Shown: positions 7,791 to 17,960 of the stretch, in pieces
Position numbering within the stretch: the first letter of the stretch is position 1
Layout: each line of letters opens with the position of its first letter
NCBI GenBank assembly: GCA_030427885.1
Contig: JAUICM010000006.1
Location: forward strand, 1-64,000
DNA: 64,000 nt
Direction of reading: 5' to 3'
From: Rhodothermia bacterium
GTDB taxonomy: Bacteria > Bacteroidota > Rhodothermia > Balneolales > Balneolaceae
Notes under the pieces: generated by a model
Databases searched by the model: none
The model's input: only the letters and a program-made list of their open reading frames with translations
Told to the model about the DNA's origin: nothing
Translations under genes and position numbers: made by a program

Positions 7791-9509
7791 GTGAAAATCC
7801 GTTTAGAACAAATAAACCCAACCATTGGTGATCTCTCAGGAAACAGAGACCTGATCCTTGACGCTTTAGAAAAAGCAGAGAAAGATGGAATAGACCTGCT
7901 GTTGCTACCTGAATTGGTGGTCTGCGGATATCCTCCCATGGATTTGGTGGAACGAAAGGTATTTCGTGAGCTGTGTTACCAGGTGAACCGTGAGATCATA
8001 TCAGAGACTAAGAACACGGCTATCATCTTTGGGTCTGTAACCGAAAACCTATCCGGAATTGGAAGGCCTTGTTATAACAGTGCGATAATAGCTCAGCATG
8101 GAGAAGAAATAACAAGAGTCCACAAGACATTGCTTCCAACCTACGACGTATTTGATGATCTAAGATATTTTGAGCCGGGTACAGAATTTGAGCCGGTAAT
8201 GATAAATGGGATTCCCCTTGGTGTTACTATTTGTGAGGATATCTGGTTCAACGATAATGAGATTCAATACCATACCTACTCCACAAATCCGGCAGAGGAA
8301 CTTGCTAAAGCGGGTGCCAGGGCAATAATCAATATATCGGCATCACCATTCACAAAGAGAAAACCTGTAAGCCGCGTTGGAATGCTTCAAAAGCATGCAA
8401 GAGAATTAAATCTTCCTCTGTTTTATGTGAATCAGGTTGGAGCGAATACTGAACTAATATTTGATGGTGATTCTCTGGCCCTGGATTCGAAAGGTTATAT
8501 CGTAACCCGGGACAAGCGTTTCGAGTCTACATATGTAGATGTAGAATACAATTCTGAGGAACAGACGCTGGAAGCGGGTACTTATGCAGATTGTGAAAGG
8601 GATACCCCTGACCAAACCGAGACTATGTTCAAAGCATTGGTACTGGGAGTCAGAGATTATCTGAGGAAATCGAAACTTGGAAATAAGGTGATCCTGGGCT
8701 TGAGTGGAGGAATTGATTCAGCGTTGGTTTGCTGTGTAGCAGCAGAGGCGGTAGGTGCTGAAAATGTAATGGCAGTGACGATGCCTTCACAGTTTTCGAG
8801 TAAAGGAAGTGTGAGTGATTCAGAAAAACTGGCTGTGAATCTTGGTGTGGTTTTAAAAGAGATCGCCATCAAACCAGTATTTGATGCATATCAGCAGCAA
8901 CTGAAGCCCGTATTTGAAGGAACTGAGTTTAATGTGGCAGAAGAAAATCTCCAGAGCAGAACACGCGGTGATTTGTTGATGGCTATTTCCAATAAATTCG
9001 GGCATATGTTGCTTAATACCGGAAATAAGTCTGAAACAGCAGTTGGATATTGTACACTATATGGCGATATGGCTGGCGGTCTGGGAGTGATCTCAGACCT
9101 TTATAAGACTGAAGTATATGAGATGTGCCGTTGGCTGAATGAAAGTTATTATGGGAAAGAAGTGATACCGGACACTATTTTGACCAAGGAGCCCAGTGCG
9201 GAATTACGTCCGGATCAAAAAGATTCAGATTCTTTGCCAGAATACGGAACATTAGATGATGTTTTGAAATACTATTTGGAAGATCAGTTATCAAGAGAGG
9301 AAATCATTTGCAAAGGCTACGAAGCAGAAACAATAGACCGGATACTTCGTCTTGTTGACCGAAGTGAACACAAGCGATATCAATCTGCACCGGGCCTTAA
9401 GTTGTCGGCTAAAGCATTTGGAGTTGGAAGAAGATGGCCAATCGTTCAGCAGTGGACCGGACAGGAAGAAAAACTGCTTACGAGGATAAAAACAGATTTT
9501 AAGCGCTAA
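7791..9509 (+). CDS. nadE: Glutamine-dependent NAD+ synthetase
   Basis: 572 residues, GTG start at 7791. It makes NAD+ from deamido-NAD+, ATP and glutamine. Residues 1-260 are a nitrilase-type glutaminase with the Glu-Lys-Cys triad: LLLPELVVCGYPP, VHKTLLPTYDVFDDLRYFEPG and GVTICEDIWF. Residues 280-560 are the synthetase domain with the PP-loop GLSGGIDSALV and TGNKSETAVGYCTLYGD. Length and architecture match the two-domain NadE. A kynureninase-like gene (32786) and tryptophan dioxygenase (56953) also lie in this window, but they are far away and not operonic with it. Confidence 0.95.
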   Translation: MKIRLEQINPTIGDLSGNRDLILDALEKAEKDGIDLLLLPELVVCGYPPMDLVERKVFRELCYQVNREIISETKNTAIIFGSVTENLSGIGRPCYNSAIIAQHGEEITRVHKTLLPTYDVFDDLRYFEPGTEFEPVMINGIPLGVTICEDIWFNDNEIQYHTYSTNPAEELAKAGARAIINISASPFTKRKPVSRVGMLQKHARELNLPLFYVNQVGANTELIFDGDSLALDSKGYIVTRDKRFESTYVDVEYNSEEQTLEAGTYADCERDTPDQTETMFKALVLGVRDYLRKSKLGNKVILGLSGGIDSALVCCVAAEAVGAENVMAVTMPSQFSSKGSVSDSEKLAVNLGVVLKEIAIKPVFDAYQQQLKPVFEGTEFNVAEENLQSRTRGDLLMAISNKFGHMLLNTGNKSETAVGYCTLYGDMAGGLGVISDLYKTEVYEMCRWLNESYYGKEVIPDTILTKEPSAELRPDQKDSDSLPEYGTLDDVLKYYLEDQLSREEIICKGYEAETIDRILRLVDRSEHKRYQSAPGLKLSAKAFGVGRRWPIVQQWTGQEEKLLTRIKTDFKR

Positions 9510-9608
9510 TTACCAGAGTTTTTCGTTAGCGAATAGTTTAGGTGGTTCGTTTCCTTATTTAGACTGATAATTCTTACATTAATCTAAATTTTTAATCTAC
9601 AGAAATTC

Positions 9609-11603
9609 ATGATCAAGAAGTTACTATGTACCGGTTTTGCTTTGTGTGTAGTGGGCACTGGCTTAGTGAAAGCACAAGATTCAACTGCAATTGAAGGAAA
9701 AGAGGTTCCTCTCCGACTTTTGCCGTATACGAGTCCTATGCAGGGAGTTGAGAGAGAAGGTGAAACCCAGAGGCAGTCGGCTTTTACTGAATTGGATAGT
9801 TTTCAAAAGGATATTATCAGCAGGATCACAGATATTTACAGACTGCACATACTAGCTTTAGAAGCACAGGTAAATGATGATCCAATTCAGGCTGAGACAC
9901 ATATTAATGATGCCATTGCAGCATCACAGGATCTCCTGGATGATTACCCGGAGATCAGAAGTGACCGCAGATTCCAGGAATTATCCAGAGCAATTGTTGG
10001 CGAGTATCGTAATTTCTATGGGATCACTGATTCAGAAAATGAACCTGAAGGAGAAGTGTTTTCAATACAACAGGATTTCCTGGAAGATGAAACCCTCATA
10101 TCGGAAGATTTTGTATTTCCAAACGATGCCACCATTCAGAAAACAACTGTACCTCTGATACAAAATTCACAGGTTAACAGACATTTGGTTTATTACACCC
10201 TACGCCGACCCGAGGTAATGGAAAAGTGGAGAGAGCGGGCCGAGATATATAAACCAATGATGGAAAAGATATTCAAAGAAGAAGGGATGCCTGAAGAATT
10301 GGTATACTTGTCCTTCATTGAAAGTGGGATTAATCCTACAGCAAGAAGCTGGGCCTCAGCAGTAGGTATGTGGCAGTTTATTGCTGCAACGGCACGTGTT
10401 TATGGTTTAGAAATCAATTGGTGGGTGGATGAGAGAAGAGATCCTGAAAAGGCGACCAGAGCCGCTGCCCGTCACCTGAAAGACCTTCATAATATCTGGG
10501 GAGATTGGCATCTGGCTATGGCAAATTACAATATCAGCCCAAGAGGATTGAACCGGGCTATCAGTCGTGCTGGTGGTGTGAAAGATTATTGGGCTGCATA
10601 TTCGTATCTGCCAAGAGAAACCAGGGGATATGTACCGGGTTTTATAGCAACCACCATGATAAATATGAATCCGGAAGAATTCGGATTCAGTAAATCATAT
10701 GGTCAGGAGCCTTATTCCTACGATCTGGTTGAAGTAGATCCACTTATGCCTCTGGATGAAATGGCGAAAGTGATTGGAATATCTACCGATGAACTGAAAG
10801 GTTATAATCCTGAGCTTTTGAGATGGGCCACACCCCCGGGTAACAAGTATCAGCTAAAGATACCGAAAGGTAAAAAGGATGAATTTATCGCCGGATATAA
10901 AGATATCCCGAAAGAGTCTACTAATCAGAGTATCACCATGCACACTGTACGAAGTGGCGAATCCATCGGTCTGATCGCAAGAAAATACGGAACTACCGTA
11001 AGTGGCATCTATGCAAGTAATGAGAATTTGTCGAATGTGATCTATCCGGGTCAGATTTTAGTGGTACCTCTTCCGGAAGGCAGCAGAAGTGAGCTTTCAG
11101 CAAGCCGGCCTTCTAATCAGCGTAGCGGAACCACTACCTCCAGAAGCAGTTCCAGCTCAAGTTCAAACGTGAGTATCCCTGCTAACTCAACTAAATTGAC
11201 CTACAAAGTTAAAACAGGTGACACCATAGGGCATATTGCGGAATGGTATGATGTAAGGGCCTGGAATATCCGTACGTGGAATGGTACAGGAAATACGATC
11301 AGGGTTGGGCAGAATCTGACGGTATATGTTCCTAATTCAAGAAAAGAACATTACGAGCAGGTGAACACACTTTCTTTCCGTGAGAAACAGGATATAGAGT
11401 CCCGGCAGCGAAGAGGAGAGAATATCTTTATCGCTTCCGCTACCAGTACAAATAGTAATGGTAATGTTACCTACACCGTGAAAAGAAATGATACTTTGAG
11501 TGAGATAGCTGAGTCTTTCGGTGTTTCAACTTCACAGATCAGAAGACTGAATAATATGTCCGGCTCGCAGATATACGTAGGTCAGGTCCTCAAAATTAAA
11601 TAA
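9609..11603 (+). CDS. MltD-like lytic transglycosylase with three LysM repeats
   Basis: 664 residues with a signal peptide (1-23, ending VKAQ). A transglycosylase SLT domain spans about 205-330; the catalytic Glu is in SFIESGINPTARS, and the family motifs AVGMWQFI and MANYN are present. Three LysM peptidoglycan-binding repeats follow: HTVRSGESIGLIARKYG (about 440), YKVKTGDTIGHIAEWYD (about 535) and YTVKRNDTLSEIAESFG (about 620). A Ser-rich linker separates the first and second. It cleaves the glycan backbone in the periplasm to give 1,6-anhydro ends. The S41 protease gene starts 4 bases after its stop, which suggests cotranscription and joint envelope turnover. Confidence 0.93.
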   Translation: MIKKLLCTGFALCVVGTGLVKAQDSTAIEGKEVPLRLLPYTSPMQGVEREGETQRQSAFTELDSFQKDIISRITDIYRLHILALEAQVNDDPIQAETHINDAIAASQDLLDDYPEIRSDRRFQELSRAIVGEYRNFYGITDSENEPEGEVFSIQQDFLEDETLISEDFVFPNDATIQKTTVPLIQNSQVNRHLVYYTLRRPEVMEKWRERAEIYKPMMEKIFKEEGMPEELVYLSFIESGINPTARSWASAVGMWQFIAATARVYGLEINWWVDERRDPEKATRAAARHLKDLHNIWGDWHLAMANYNISPRGLNRAISRAGGVKDYWAAYSYLPRETRGYVPGFIATTMINMNPEEFGFSKSYGQEPYSYDLVEVDPLMPLDEMAKVIGISTDELKGYNPELLRWATPPGNKYQLKIPKGKKDEFIAGYKDIPKESTNQSITMHTVRSGESIGLIARKYGTTVSGIYASNENLSNVIYPGQILVVPLPEGSRSELSASRPSNQRSGTTTSRSSSSSSSNVSIPANSTKLTYKVKTGDTIGHIAEWYDVRAWNIRTWNGTGNTIRVGQNLTVYVPNSRKEHYEQVNTLSFREKQDIESRQRRGENIFIASATSTNSNGNVTYTVKRNDTLSEIAESFGVSTSQIRRLNNMSGSQIYVGQVLKIK

Positions 11604-11607
11604 GCCT

Positions 11608-13251
11608 ATGAAGATCAGATCAGGTAAAGTATGGATAATTACTGCCGTAGCGGGTATTGCACTTAGTACACTCGCATTTCAGCAAACCGATATTTATTTC
11701 CTGATCAAGAAGAACTTTACCATTTTTAGCGAAACCTACGAAGACATAGCTCTCGAATATGTGGATGAGGTTGACCCGGAGTTATTGATGCGCAATGGAA
11801 TGGAAGCCATGCTCGAGACTCTGGATCCATACACTGTTTTCTATAACGAATCTCAGAATGAACAGGCCGAGATCTTTTCCCGAAGTAATTATGCCGGGAT
11901 AGGTATAGACGCTGGGTTCAGAGATGGTGAGGTAGTGGTTGTAGCACCTACCGAAGGCGGACCAGCAGAACAAAAGGGGATCAGAGCTGGTGATGTCATC
12001 TTAGCTATTGACGGTGTATCGACAACCGGACTACAGCCCGAGGAAGTTCAAAATCTGACGATGGGTGAGGCGGGTTCTGAGGTAACCATTACTATTCAGA
12101 GATATGGTATCGATCAACCCATCGATTTTGAAGTTACAAGAGCCAGGATCGAAACCAAAAATGTAACCTATACCGATCATGTTGGAGATAATGATGAATT
12201 TGGATATATCAGGCTCGCTCAGTTTGGAATGAATTCAGCGGCTGAGATACGTGCAGCACTAGAAGAACTAAATAAAGAAAGTAAGCTTGAAGGACTTGTT
12301 CTTGATCTGAGAGGAAACCCTGGTGGTATTCTTCAGGAGGCTGTATCTATTATTGATAAGTTTATTGAACCTGGAATTACTGTTGTTGAAACCCGTGGGC
12401 GTATCACTGAATACAACGAAAGCTATGAGACCAGAGAGCCGGTTATGTTCGATAAACCCATTGTGGTTCTTATGAATGGCGGTAGTGCCAGTGCATCAGA
12501 GGTGGTTGCCGGAGCATTACAGGATCTCGATCGGGCTGTTATACTAGGGGAACGCAGTTTTGGGAAAGGTCTGGTTCAGATCGTAAAGCCGCTTCCATAC
12601 AATACTTCACTGAAGATCACGATTTCAAGATATTATACTCCAAGTGGGAGAAGTATACAGTCAGTTGCTTATACCCATCAATCCAGAAATGCTTCTGTTT
12701 CCAGGGAAGAAACAGCAAACAGAGTATTTGAAACCCGAAATGGACGTCCCGTTAAAGAGGGAAGAGGGATAGAACCAGATATTGAATCTGAGACTCATGA
12801 CCCCAGTATTCTGGAAGTAGCTTTGTATCAGGATGGAGGATATTTTGACTTTGCCACCAAATATGAGTCGGAACATGATACTTTTGAGGCTTCGGAACTT
12901 CCCGATGAAATTTATAATGAATTTGTTGATTTTCTGAGTAGTTCAGAGTTTGAGTTTAAGACAGATTCTGAGTATTTGCTGGACGATCTGAGAGCAAAAT
13001 ATAAAGGTGATGAAGATATAGATACTCATCTTGATGCGGTTAAGGAGATCATTCAGCGTGAGAAAAAAGATCTCCTGAAAGAAAGTGAAGAAGTTATCAG
13101 GAAGACCCTTTACCTGGAATTGATTTCCAGATATAAAGGGCAAAAGATACGATCTGAACAGTCTTTGAAGTTTGATCAGCAATTAAAAGAAGCAACGGAC
13201 CTGCTTTCTGATAAGGCACTCGTAGATCGGTTATTGAGTGGACAAAACTAA
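11608..13251 (+). CDS. S41 C-terminal processing protease with PDZ domain
   Basis: 547 residues, Ctp/Prc type. An N-terminal hydrophobic segment (1-24) anchors or exports it. A PDZ domain spans about 85-175 (AGIGIDAGFRDGEVVVV, IRAGDVILAIDG). The peptidase core is about 190-360: GLVLDLRGNPGG, then NGGSASASEVVAGAL with the catalytic Ser, and ERSFGKGLVQ with the general-base Lys. The 190-residue helical, charged C-terminal extension is normal for the larger Prc-like members. Probable role: tail-specific proteolysis of periplasmic proteins, possibly regulating the neighbouring transglycosylase, as Prc does for hydrolases in E. coli. Confidence 0.92.
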   Translation: MKIRSGKVWIITAVAGIALSTLAFQQTDIYFLIKKNFTIFSETYEDIALEYVDEVDPELLMRNGMEAMLETLDPYTVFYNESQNEQAEIFSRSNYAGIGIDAGFRDGEVVVVAPTEGGPAEQKGIRAGDVILAIDGVSTTGLQPEEVQNLTMGEAGSEVTITIQRYGIDQPIDFEVTRARIETKNVTYTDHVGDNDEFGYIRLAQFGMNSAAEIRAALEELNKESKLEGLVLDLRGNPGGILQEAVSIIDKFIEPGITVVETRGRITEYNESYETREPVMFDKPIVVLMNGGSASASEVVAGALQDLDRAVILGERSFGKGLVQIVKPLPYNTSLKITISRYYTPSGRSIQSVAYTHQSRNASVSREETANRVFETRNGRPVKEGRGIEPDIESETHDPSILEVALYQDGGYFDFATKYESEHDTFEASELPDEIYNEFVDFLSSSEFEFKTDSEYLLDDLRAKYKGDEDIDTHLDAVKEIIQREKKDLLKESEEVIRKTLYLELISRYKGQKIRSEQSLKFDQQLKEATDLLSDKALVDRLLSGQN

Positions 13252-13254
13252 CTA

Positions 13255-14106
13255 ATGCTCCCAAAAGCAGACCTCCATATTCATACACGATGTTCGGATG
13301 GCAGGTTGACTCCTGTTGAGGCGGTTGAGCTGGCCCACCATAAAAAACTCTCTGCCCTTTCAGTTACTGACCACGACACCTTCGAAGCATATTTCCAGGC
13401 CATTGATAAGGCGGAAGAGCTTGGAATAGAGTTGATCCCAGGGGTTGAGATAACCAGTTTATTCAGAGATCGGGAGTGCCATATTCTGGCTTATTACTTT
13501 GATGTGGAGACAAAATTCTTTGCAGAATTCCTGTCTTCGCAACGTGTTGCAAGGCGTGAAAGGATCAAAGGAATCATTAAAACTCTCAATAAAGCAGGTC
13601 TTGAAGTAGATTATGACGAGGTTCGAGCTGAGGCAAACGGAGCAAATATCGGCCGGCCTCATGTGGCAAAAGTGCTTATCAGTAAAGGGTATGCCAGAAA
13701 TACGCACGATGCTTTTATACGATATCTGAGTACTGAAAGACTTGGTGACATTGAGAATACTTATCCCGATTTTAAAGAGGTCATTGATATCATCAAAAGT
13801 ATCGGTGGAGCAAGCATACTTGCCCATCCTGGAAGGATGTATTCTTCCCAGGAGATCAACGAATTTGTTAAGTGTGGCATTGATGGCTTGGAGTGCATTC
13901 ATCCAAGCCATAGTTGGGAAATGCAAAAAAAGTATACTGAGTTTACGGAGCAGAACAAGCTTTTGCTAACCGGAGGTAGTGATTATCATGGCGGTAAGGA
14001 ACAGGCATATACCCATGTGGGTGTTGTTAGTGTAGCTATGAAACACTGCACAAAGATGAAGCGGATGACAGATCAAAGAAAACAAATTGTAGACCTAAAG
14101 AAATAA
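13255..14106 (+). CDS. PHP-domain metal-dependent phosphoesterase
   Basis: 283 residues, the size of the YciV/RNase AM-type PHP phosphoesterases. All four PHP motif regions are seen: ADLHIHTRCSDG, VTDHDTFEAY, GVEITS/CHILAYYF, and ILAHPGRM with TGGSDYHGG. These bind a trinuclear metal centre. Known relatives hydrolyse 3',5'-nucleoside bisphosphates or trim 5' ends of RNA; which applies here cannot be told. It starts 3 bases after the S41 protease stop and is followed 1 base later by ribH, so it sits in an operon. Confidence 0.88.
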   Translation: MLPKADLHIHTRCSDGRLTPVEAVELAHHKKLSALSVTDHDTFEAYFQAIDKAEELGIELIPGVEITSLFRDRECHILAYYFDVETKFFAEFLSSQRVARRERIKGIIKTLNKAGLEVDYDEVRAEANGANIGRPHVAKVLISKGYARNTHDAFIRYLSTERLGDIENTYPDFKEVIDIIKSIGGASILAHPGRMYSSQEINEFVKCGIDGLECIHPSHSWEMQKKYTEFTEQNKLLLTGGSDYHGGKEQAYTHVGVVSVAMKHCTKMKRMTDQRKQIVDLKK

Positions 14107-14107
14107 T

Positions 14108-14578
14108 ATGAGTGTACAGATCATAGAAGCTGGTACCAGACCGGGAAAAGCAAAGATCGGGATCGTGGTATCCAGATGGAATTCAGCGATAACAGAAAAA
14201 ATGCTTAATGGAGCTCTTAAAGCATTGAACGGAAATGGGATCGCCGACGAAAATATTATTGTAGCGAGATGCCCGGGATCGTATGAGATCCCGTTAACTG
14301 CTCAGTATTTAATCACAGATAAAGAAGTTGATGGGGTTATTGCTCTCGGAGTTGTAATAAGAGGAGGTACTCCGCACTTTGAATATGTATGTGATGCAGT
14401 GAACAGAGGGGTGATGGAACTCAATTTAAAGTACCAGAAACCAGTCGCTTTCGGGGTGTTAACAACTGATGATGTGAAGCAGGCATTAGAAAGAGCAGGC
14501 GAAAAAGGGAATAAAGGAGGGGAAGCTGCGTTAGCTTTACTCGAAATGATAGATCTCGGAATAAAACTGAAAGCGTGA
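14108..14578 (+). CDS. ribH: 6,7-dimethyl-8-ribityllumazine synthase
   Basis: 156 residues, typical for RibH, which condenses the ribitylaminouracil with dihydroxybutanone phosphate in the penultimate step of riboflavin synthesis. Family motifs are visible: VSRWNSAITEKML, CPGSYEIPLTA, GVIALGVVIRGGTPHFEYVC and FGVLTTDDVKQALERAG. The His in the HFEY segment is the expected catalytic residue. It is separated from its usual rib partners and lies at the end of a protease-PHP-ribH run. A promoter for the next unit follows at 14593. Confidence 0.95.
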   Translation: MSVQIIEAGTRPGKAKIGIVVSRWNSAITEKMLNGALKALNGNGIADENIIVARCPGSYEIPLTAQYLITDKEVDGVIALGVVIRGGTPHFEYVCDAVNRGVMELNLKYQKPVAFGVLTTDDVKQALERAGEKGNKGGEAALALLEMIDLGIKLKA

Positions 14579-14592
14579 ATCGATAGTTTAGC

Positions 14593-14623
14593 TTGATAAA
14601 AGCTGCTTAAAGCTCTAATTTTG
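14593..14623 (+). promoter_or_regulatory. Bacteroidota-type promoter of uppS-bamA
   Basis: TTG at 14593-14595, a 20-base spacer, then TAATTTTG at 14616-14623. This is an exact match to TTG-N19/21-TAnnTTTG. Transcription would begin near 14630, about 24 bases before the TTG start of uppS. Confidence 0.7.
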
Positions 14624-14653
14624 GGGGCTTGAAAACCAGCTGCATATACTGAC

Positions 14654-15472
14654 TTGAAAGAGCTTACAATAACAAATAAAACTCAGACCCCAGAGGACAA
14701 GAAATGCCAGGAACTCCTGAAAGATACAGGAGAGATACCTGAGCACATAGCCATCATTATGGATGGTAATGGAAGATGGGCAAAAAGCCGTGGTAGCATA
14801 CGTTTGCACGGGCACAAAGCAGGGGTTGATTCTGTAAGAGATATCACAGAAGCCTGCGCACAGCTTGGAGTTAAATATTTGACGCTCTATGCTTTTTCAA
14901 CCGAAAACTGGGGCCGGCCTTCTGCTGAAGTAAGTGGTTTGATGAGGATCCTGGTTTCTTCTCTGAGAAAAGAAGCCGATAAACTACATAAGAATAACAT
15001 TCAGCTGGTAACCATTGGTCAAACCAGCCGTTTTCCTACAGACTGTCAGCAGGAACTTAAAGAGGCAATTGAATTAACTCAGGACAATACCCGGATGCAG
15101 TTATGTCTGGCATTGAGTTATTCCGGAAGGTGGGATATCACTGAAGCAGTTAAGAAAATAGCCGTTCACGTGAAAGAAGGAAGGTTAGATCCTTCCCTTA
15201 TTAACGACCAGATGATCAGTGACCATCTGTCCACTGCAAATATCCCAGATCCTGATCTGATTATTCGTACAAGCGGAGAATACAGGATCAGTAACTTTCT
15301 TTTATGGCAGTTGGCATATTCAGAACTTTATATTACCGAAAAATACTGGCCCGACTTCCGGCGCAATCAGCTTTATGAAGCAATTACCTCTTATCAGAAG
15401 CGCGACAGAAGATTTGGAAAAATTGCAATATCAAAAGACGAAAACGGTAGCACGTCTCGTTTAGTGAAATAA
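14654..15472 (+). CDS. uppS: Undecaprenyl diphosphate synthase
   Basis: 272 residues, TTG start at 14654. The cis-isoprenyl transferase chain-elongates farnesyl-PP to the C55 carrier for peptidoglycan and other glycans. Family signatures: HIAIIMDGNGRWAKSRG (catalytic Asp and substrate loop), LTLYAFSTENWGRP, LCLALSYSGRWDI and, near the end, LIIRTSGEYRISNFLLWQ. A slightly extended N-terminus (about 30 residues) precedes the core. It sits directly before bamA, a common arrangement in this phylum, and has its own promoter. Confidence 0.95.
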   Translation: MKELTITNKTQTPEDKKCQELLKDTGEIPEHIAIIMDGNGRWAKSRGSIRLHGHKAGVDSVRDITEACAQLGVKYLTLYAFSTENWGRPSAEVSGLMRILVSSLRKEADKLHKNNIQLVTIGQTSRFPTDCQQELKEAIELTQDNTRMQLCLALSYSGRWDITEAVKKIAVHVKEGRLDPSLINDQMISDHLSTANIPDPDLIIRTSGEYRISNFLLWQLAYSELYITEKYWPDFRRNQLYEAITSYQKRDRRFGKIAISKDENGSTSRLVK

Positions 15473-15485
15473 TAAAAATCTATAA

Positions 15486-17960
15486 TTGGCAATAGTTAGC
15501 GTGTCCACATTCATCAGAAGAACTTTTCTAGCACTACTTTTACTTACCGGTTTCAATGTCATAACAAATACTGCGGTAGCTCAGGATTTCGAATTGACCG
15601 ACCCAACGCTTAATCCCCCAAAGCAATATACTGTTCTTGGATTAACTGTTGAGGGAAATGAATTTACACGCGAGCAGTACATTAAGAGTGCAAGTTCTCT
15701 TACCGAAGGATCTAAAATTGTATATCCGGGGACGGATATTTCTGACGCTATTACCCGTTTATATAATGTGGGACTTTTCTCAGATGTTCAGGTTTTCATA
15801 ACAGAGAAAACAGAAACAGGTATCCGCCTCCTGATCAGGGTTACTGAACAGCCAAGATTAATGGAATACAAGATTGAAGGCGTTAAGCGCTCAGAACGAC
15901 GTGATCTGAAAAAATTGATAACACTTATGCCTCAATCGGCTATTACCACAGCTAATATTGAGCAAACCAAAGCGGTAATTCTCCGTTTTTTCCGTGGGAA
16001 AGGATTATGGGGCACAACGGTTACTCACAGAACTGAACCCACTGATGAACTCGAAAACCGCGAAAACCTGATCTTTGAAGTAGACAAAGGAAAGAGAATT
16101 GAGGTTAAGGATATTGTATTTCCTGGAGGGGATTCGTTTTCAAAACGTAAGCTGACCAAACAAATGAAGCCACTTAAGAAAGATGCGTGGTGGAAGATAT
16201 TTGGTAAGAAAGTGTTCAAGAAAGAAGATTTTGAAGAAGGGAAAGATAAGCTTCTGACTTTTTACCGCGACCGGGGATTCATGGATGTTCGGATCGTGTC
16301 CGACTCTGTATGGGTGTACGACTGGAAAGGAGATAAGAAAGGCGTAAAGGTTCAGGTTAAAATAGAAGAAGGGCCACAATACAAAGTTCGGAATGTTACC
16401 TGGGAAGGAAATACAGTTTATACGGATGAACAGCTTACAGAAGCCCTTGGTTTTGAAAAAGGGGATGTTTTCAACCAATCGAAATATGATCAGAATACCT
16501 CAATAAATAAGGACAATACTGATATACAAAGTCTGTACCAGAATATTGGGTATTTGTTCTTTACTCCAATCCCGAGTTTTACGAAGGTAGCGGAAGATTC
16601 GATCGATATACACTTTGAACTATATGAAGACGAGGTTGCGACAATAAAGAATGTGGGATTCAGTGGAAACACCCAGACCCACGACGATGTAGTTCGAAGA
16701 ACTCTAAGAACTATTCCTGGAAACACTTATAGCCGTGCTGCGATCATTCGCTCGATCCGTGAATTAAGTACGCTGGGATATTTTGATCCTCAGAATATTA
16801 CTCCGGATCTTCAACCTAATCAAACAGACAAAACGGTAGATGTCAATTATGTGCTGGATGAGTCTGCTTCAACCAGTAATTTTGAGTTTTCTGGTGGATA
16901 TGGTGGACGTGCCATTGGTGCGATCATTTCGGCGCGTTTGAATTTTAATAATTTCTCCCTTAAACGAGCCGTTGAAGGTGACTTCAACCCGTTCCCGGCA
17001 GGAGATGGCCAGAACCTTTCCTTAGGTGTTCAGGTTACAGGAACGGGGTATCAAAGCTATAGTTTTGGATTCGTAGAACCATGGTTAAGAGGTAGACCAA
17101 CATCATTAGGGGTCAATGTTTCTTATAACTTTATCAAATACAGGGGCTATGATGAACGTAATAAATTATTCTCTGCCAGTGTTTCTATTGGTAAAAGACT
17201 GAAATGGCCGGACGATTATTTTAAGACCACTTCTGTACTGGGGTATCAGTTATATGATGTAGCAGGTTCTACTTCATTTCTTGCAGAAGGTACATCAAGC
17301 CTGATCTCTTTCCGGCAGATCCTGGAGAGGAACTCACTTGATAACCTGATCTCACCAAATTATGGATCAAAGATATCTGTTTCTGGCGAGGTTGCACCAC
17401 CGATTCCTGGTTTCTCTGAGTTTTATAAGATCAAAACTGATTTCCAGTACCATGTTCCAATTGTGGGTAAGCTTGTTCTTACCAGTATCGTGAATTATGG
17501 ATTTATCGGATATTTCACCAACGATCGCCAAAGTAATTTCCAGCGTTTCCTTGTTGGGGGTACCCAGCTTCAGCAGCGCCAGAGTTTCCTCTATGATAAT
17601 ATTGATCTGAGAGGTTATCCGGGAGGTCTTCAGCAAAGTATTGCACCGGTCGTTAATGGTCAGCAGGTAGGTGGTAGGTTGTATTCAAAATATTCGATCG
17701 AGCTAAGATACCCAGCAGTTAGTTCTGACCAATTACAGGTAATTCCTTATCTTTTCTACGATGGGGGTAACGCCTATTTAAATTTTGAGCAGTTTGATCC
17801 GTTCAATGTAAAAAGAGCCATCGGTTTTGGTGGTCGTTTATTCCTTCCGGTATTGGGACTTGTTGACCTGAGTTATGGTTACAGACTTGACGGTATTGAA
17901 GGAACAAATGTACAACCGGGACGTTGGGAATTCCTCTTCAATATTGGAGCACCTTTCTGA
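15486..17960 (+). CDS. bamA: Outer-membrane protein assembly factor BamA
   Basis: 824 residues with a signal peptide (to about residue 33, TAVAQ). Five POTRA domains occupy about 45-440 and a 16-strand Omp85 barrel fills the rest, ending in an aromatic C-terminal strand (WEFLFNIGAPF). It folds and inserts beta-barrel proteins into the outer membrane. The start could be TTG 15486 or GTG 15501; both give a signal. Its stop TGA shares its A with the ATG of the first Skp gene (17960), so the genes are translationally coupled. Confidence 0.95.
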   Translation: MAIVSVSTFIRRTFLALLLLTGFNVITNTAVAQDFELTDPTLNPPKQYTVLGLTVEGNEFTREQYIKSASSLTEGSKIVYPGTDISDAITRLYNVGLFSDVQVFITEKTETGIRLLIRVTEQPRLMEYKIEGVKRSERRDLKKLITLMPQSAITTANIEQTKAVILRFFRGKGLWGTTVTHRTEPTDELENRENLIFEVDKGKRIEVKDIVFPGGDSFSKRKLTKQMKPLKKDAWWKIFGKKVFKKEDFEEGKDKLLTFYRDRGFMDVRIVSDSVWVYDWKGDKKGVKVQVKIEEGPQYKVRNVTWEGNTVYTDEQLTEALGFEKGDVFNQSKYDQNTSINKDNTDIQSLYQNIGYLFFTPIPSFTKVAEDSIDIHFELYEDEVATIKNVGFSGNTQTHDDVVRRTLRTIPGNTYSRAAIIRSIRELSTLGYFDPQNITPDLQPNQTDKTVDVNYVLDESASTSNFEFSGGYGGRAIGAIISARLNFNNFSLKRAVEGDFNPFPAGDGQNLSLGVQVTGTGYQSYSFGFVEPWLRGRPTSLGVNVSYNFIKYRGYDERNKLFSASVSIGKRLKWPDDYFKTTSVLGYQLYDVAGSTSFLAEGTSSLISFRQILERNSLDNLISPNYGSKISVSGEVAPPIPGFSEFYKIKTDFQYHVPIVGKLVLTSIVNYGFIGYFTNDRQSNFQRFLVGGTQLQQRQSFLYDNIDLRGYPGGLQQSIAPVVNGQQVGGRLYSKYSIELRYPAVSSDQLQVIPYLFYDGGNAYLNFEQFDPFNVKRAIGFGGRLFLPVLGLVDLSYGYRLDGIEGTNVQPGRWEFLFNIGAPF

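Noticed and set aside
9510-9608. Promoter before the MltD-like gene
   Set aside because: TAAATTTT is near the -7 consensus but lacks the final G and has no -33 partner; too weak to list.
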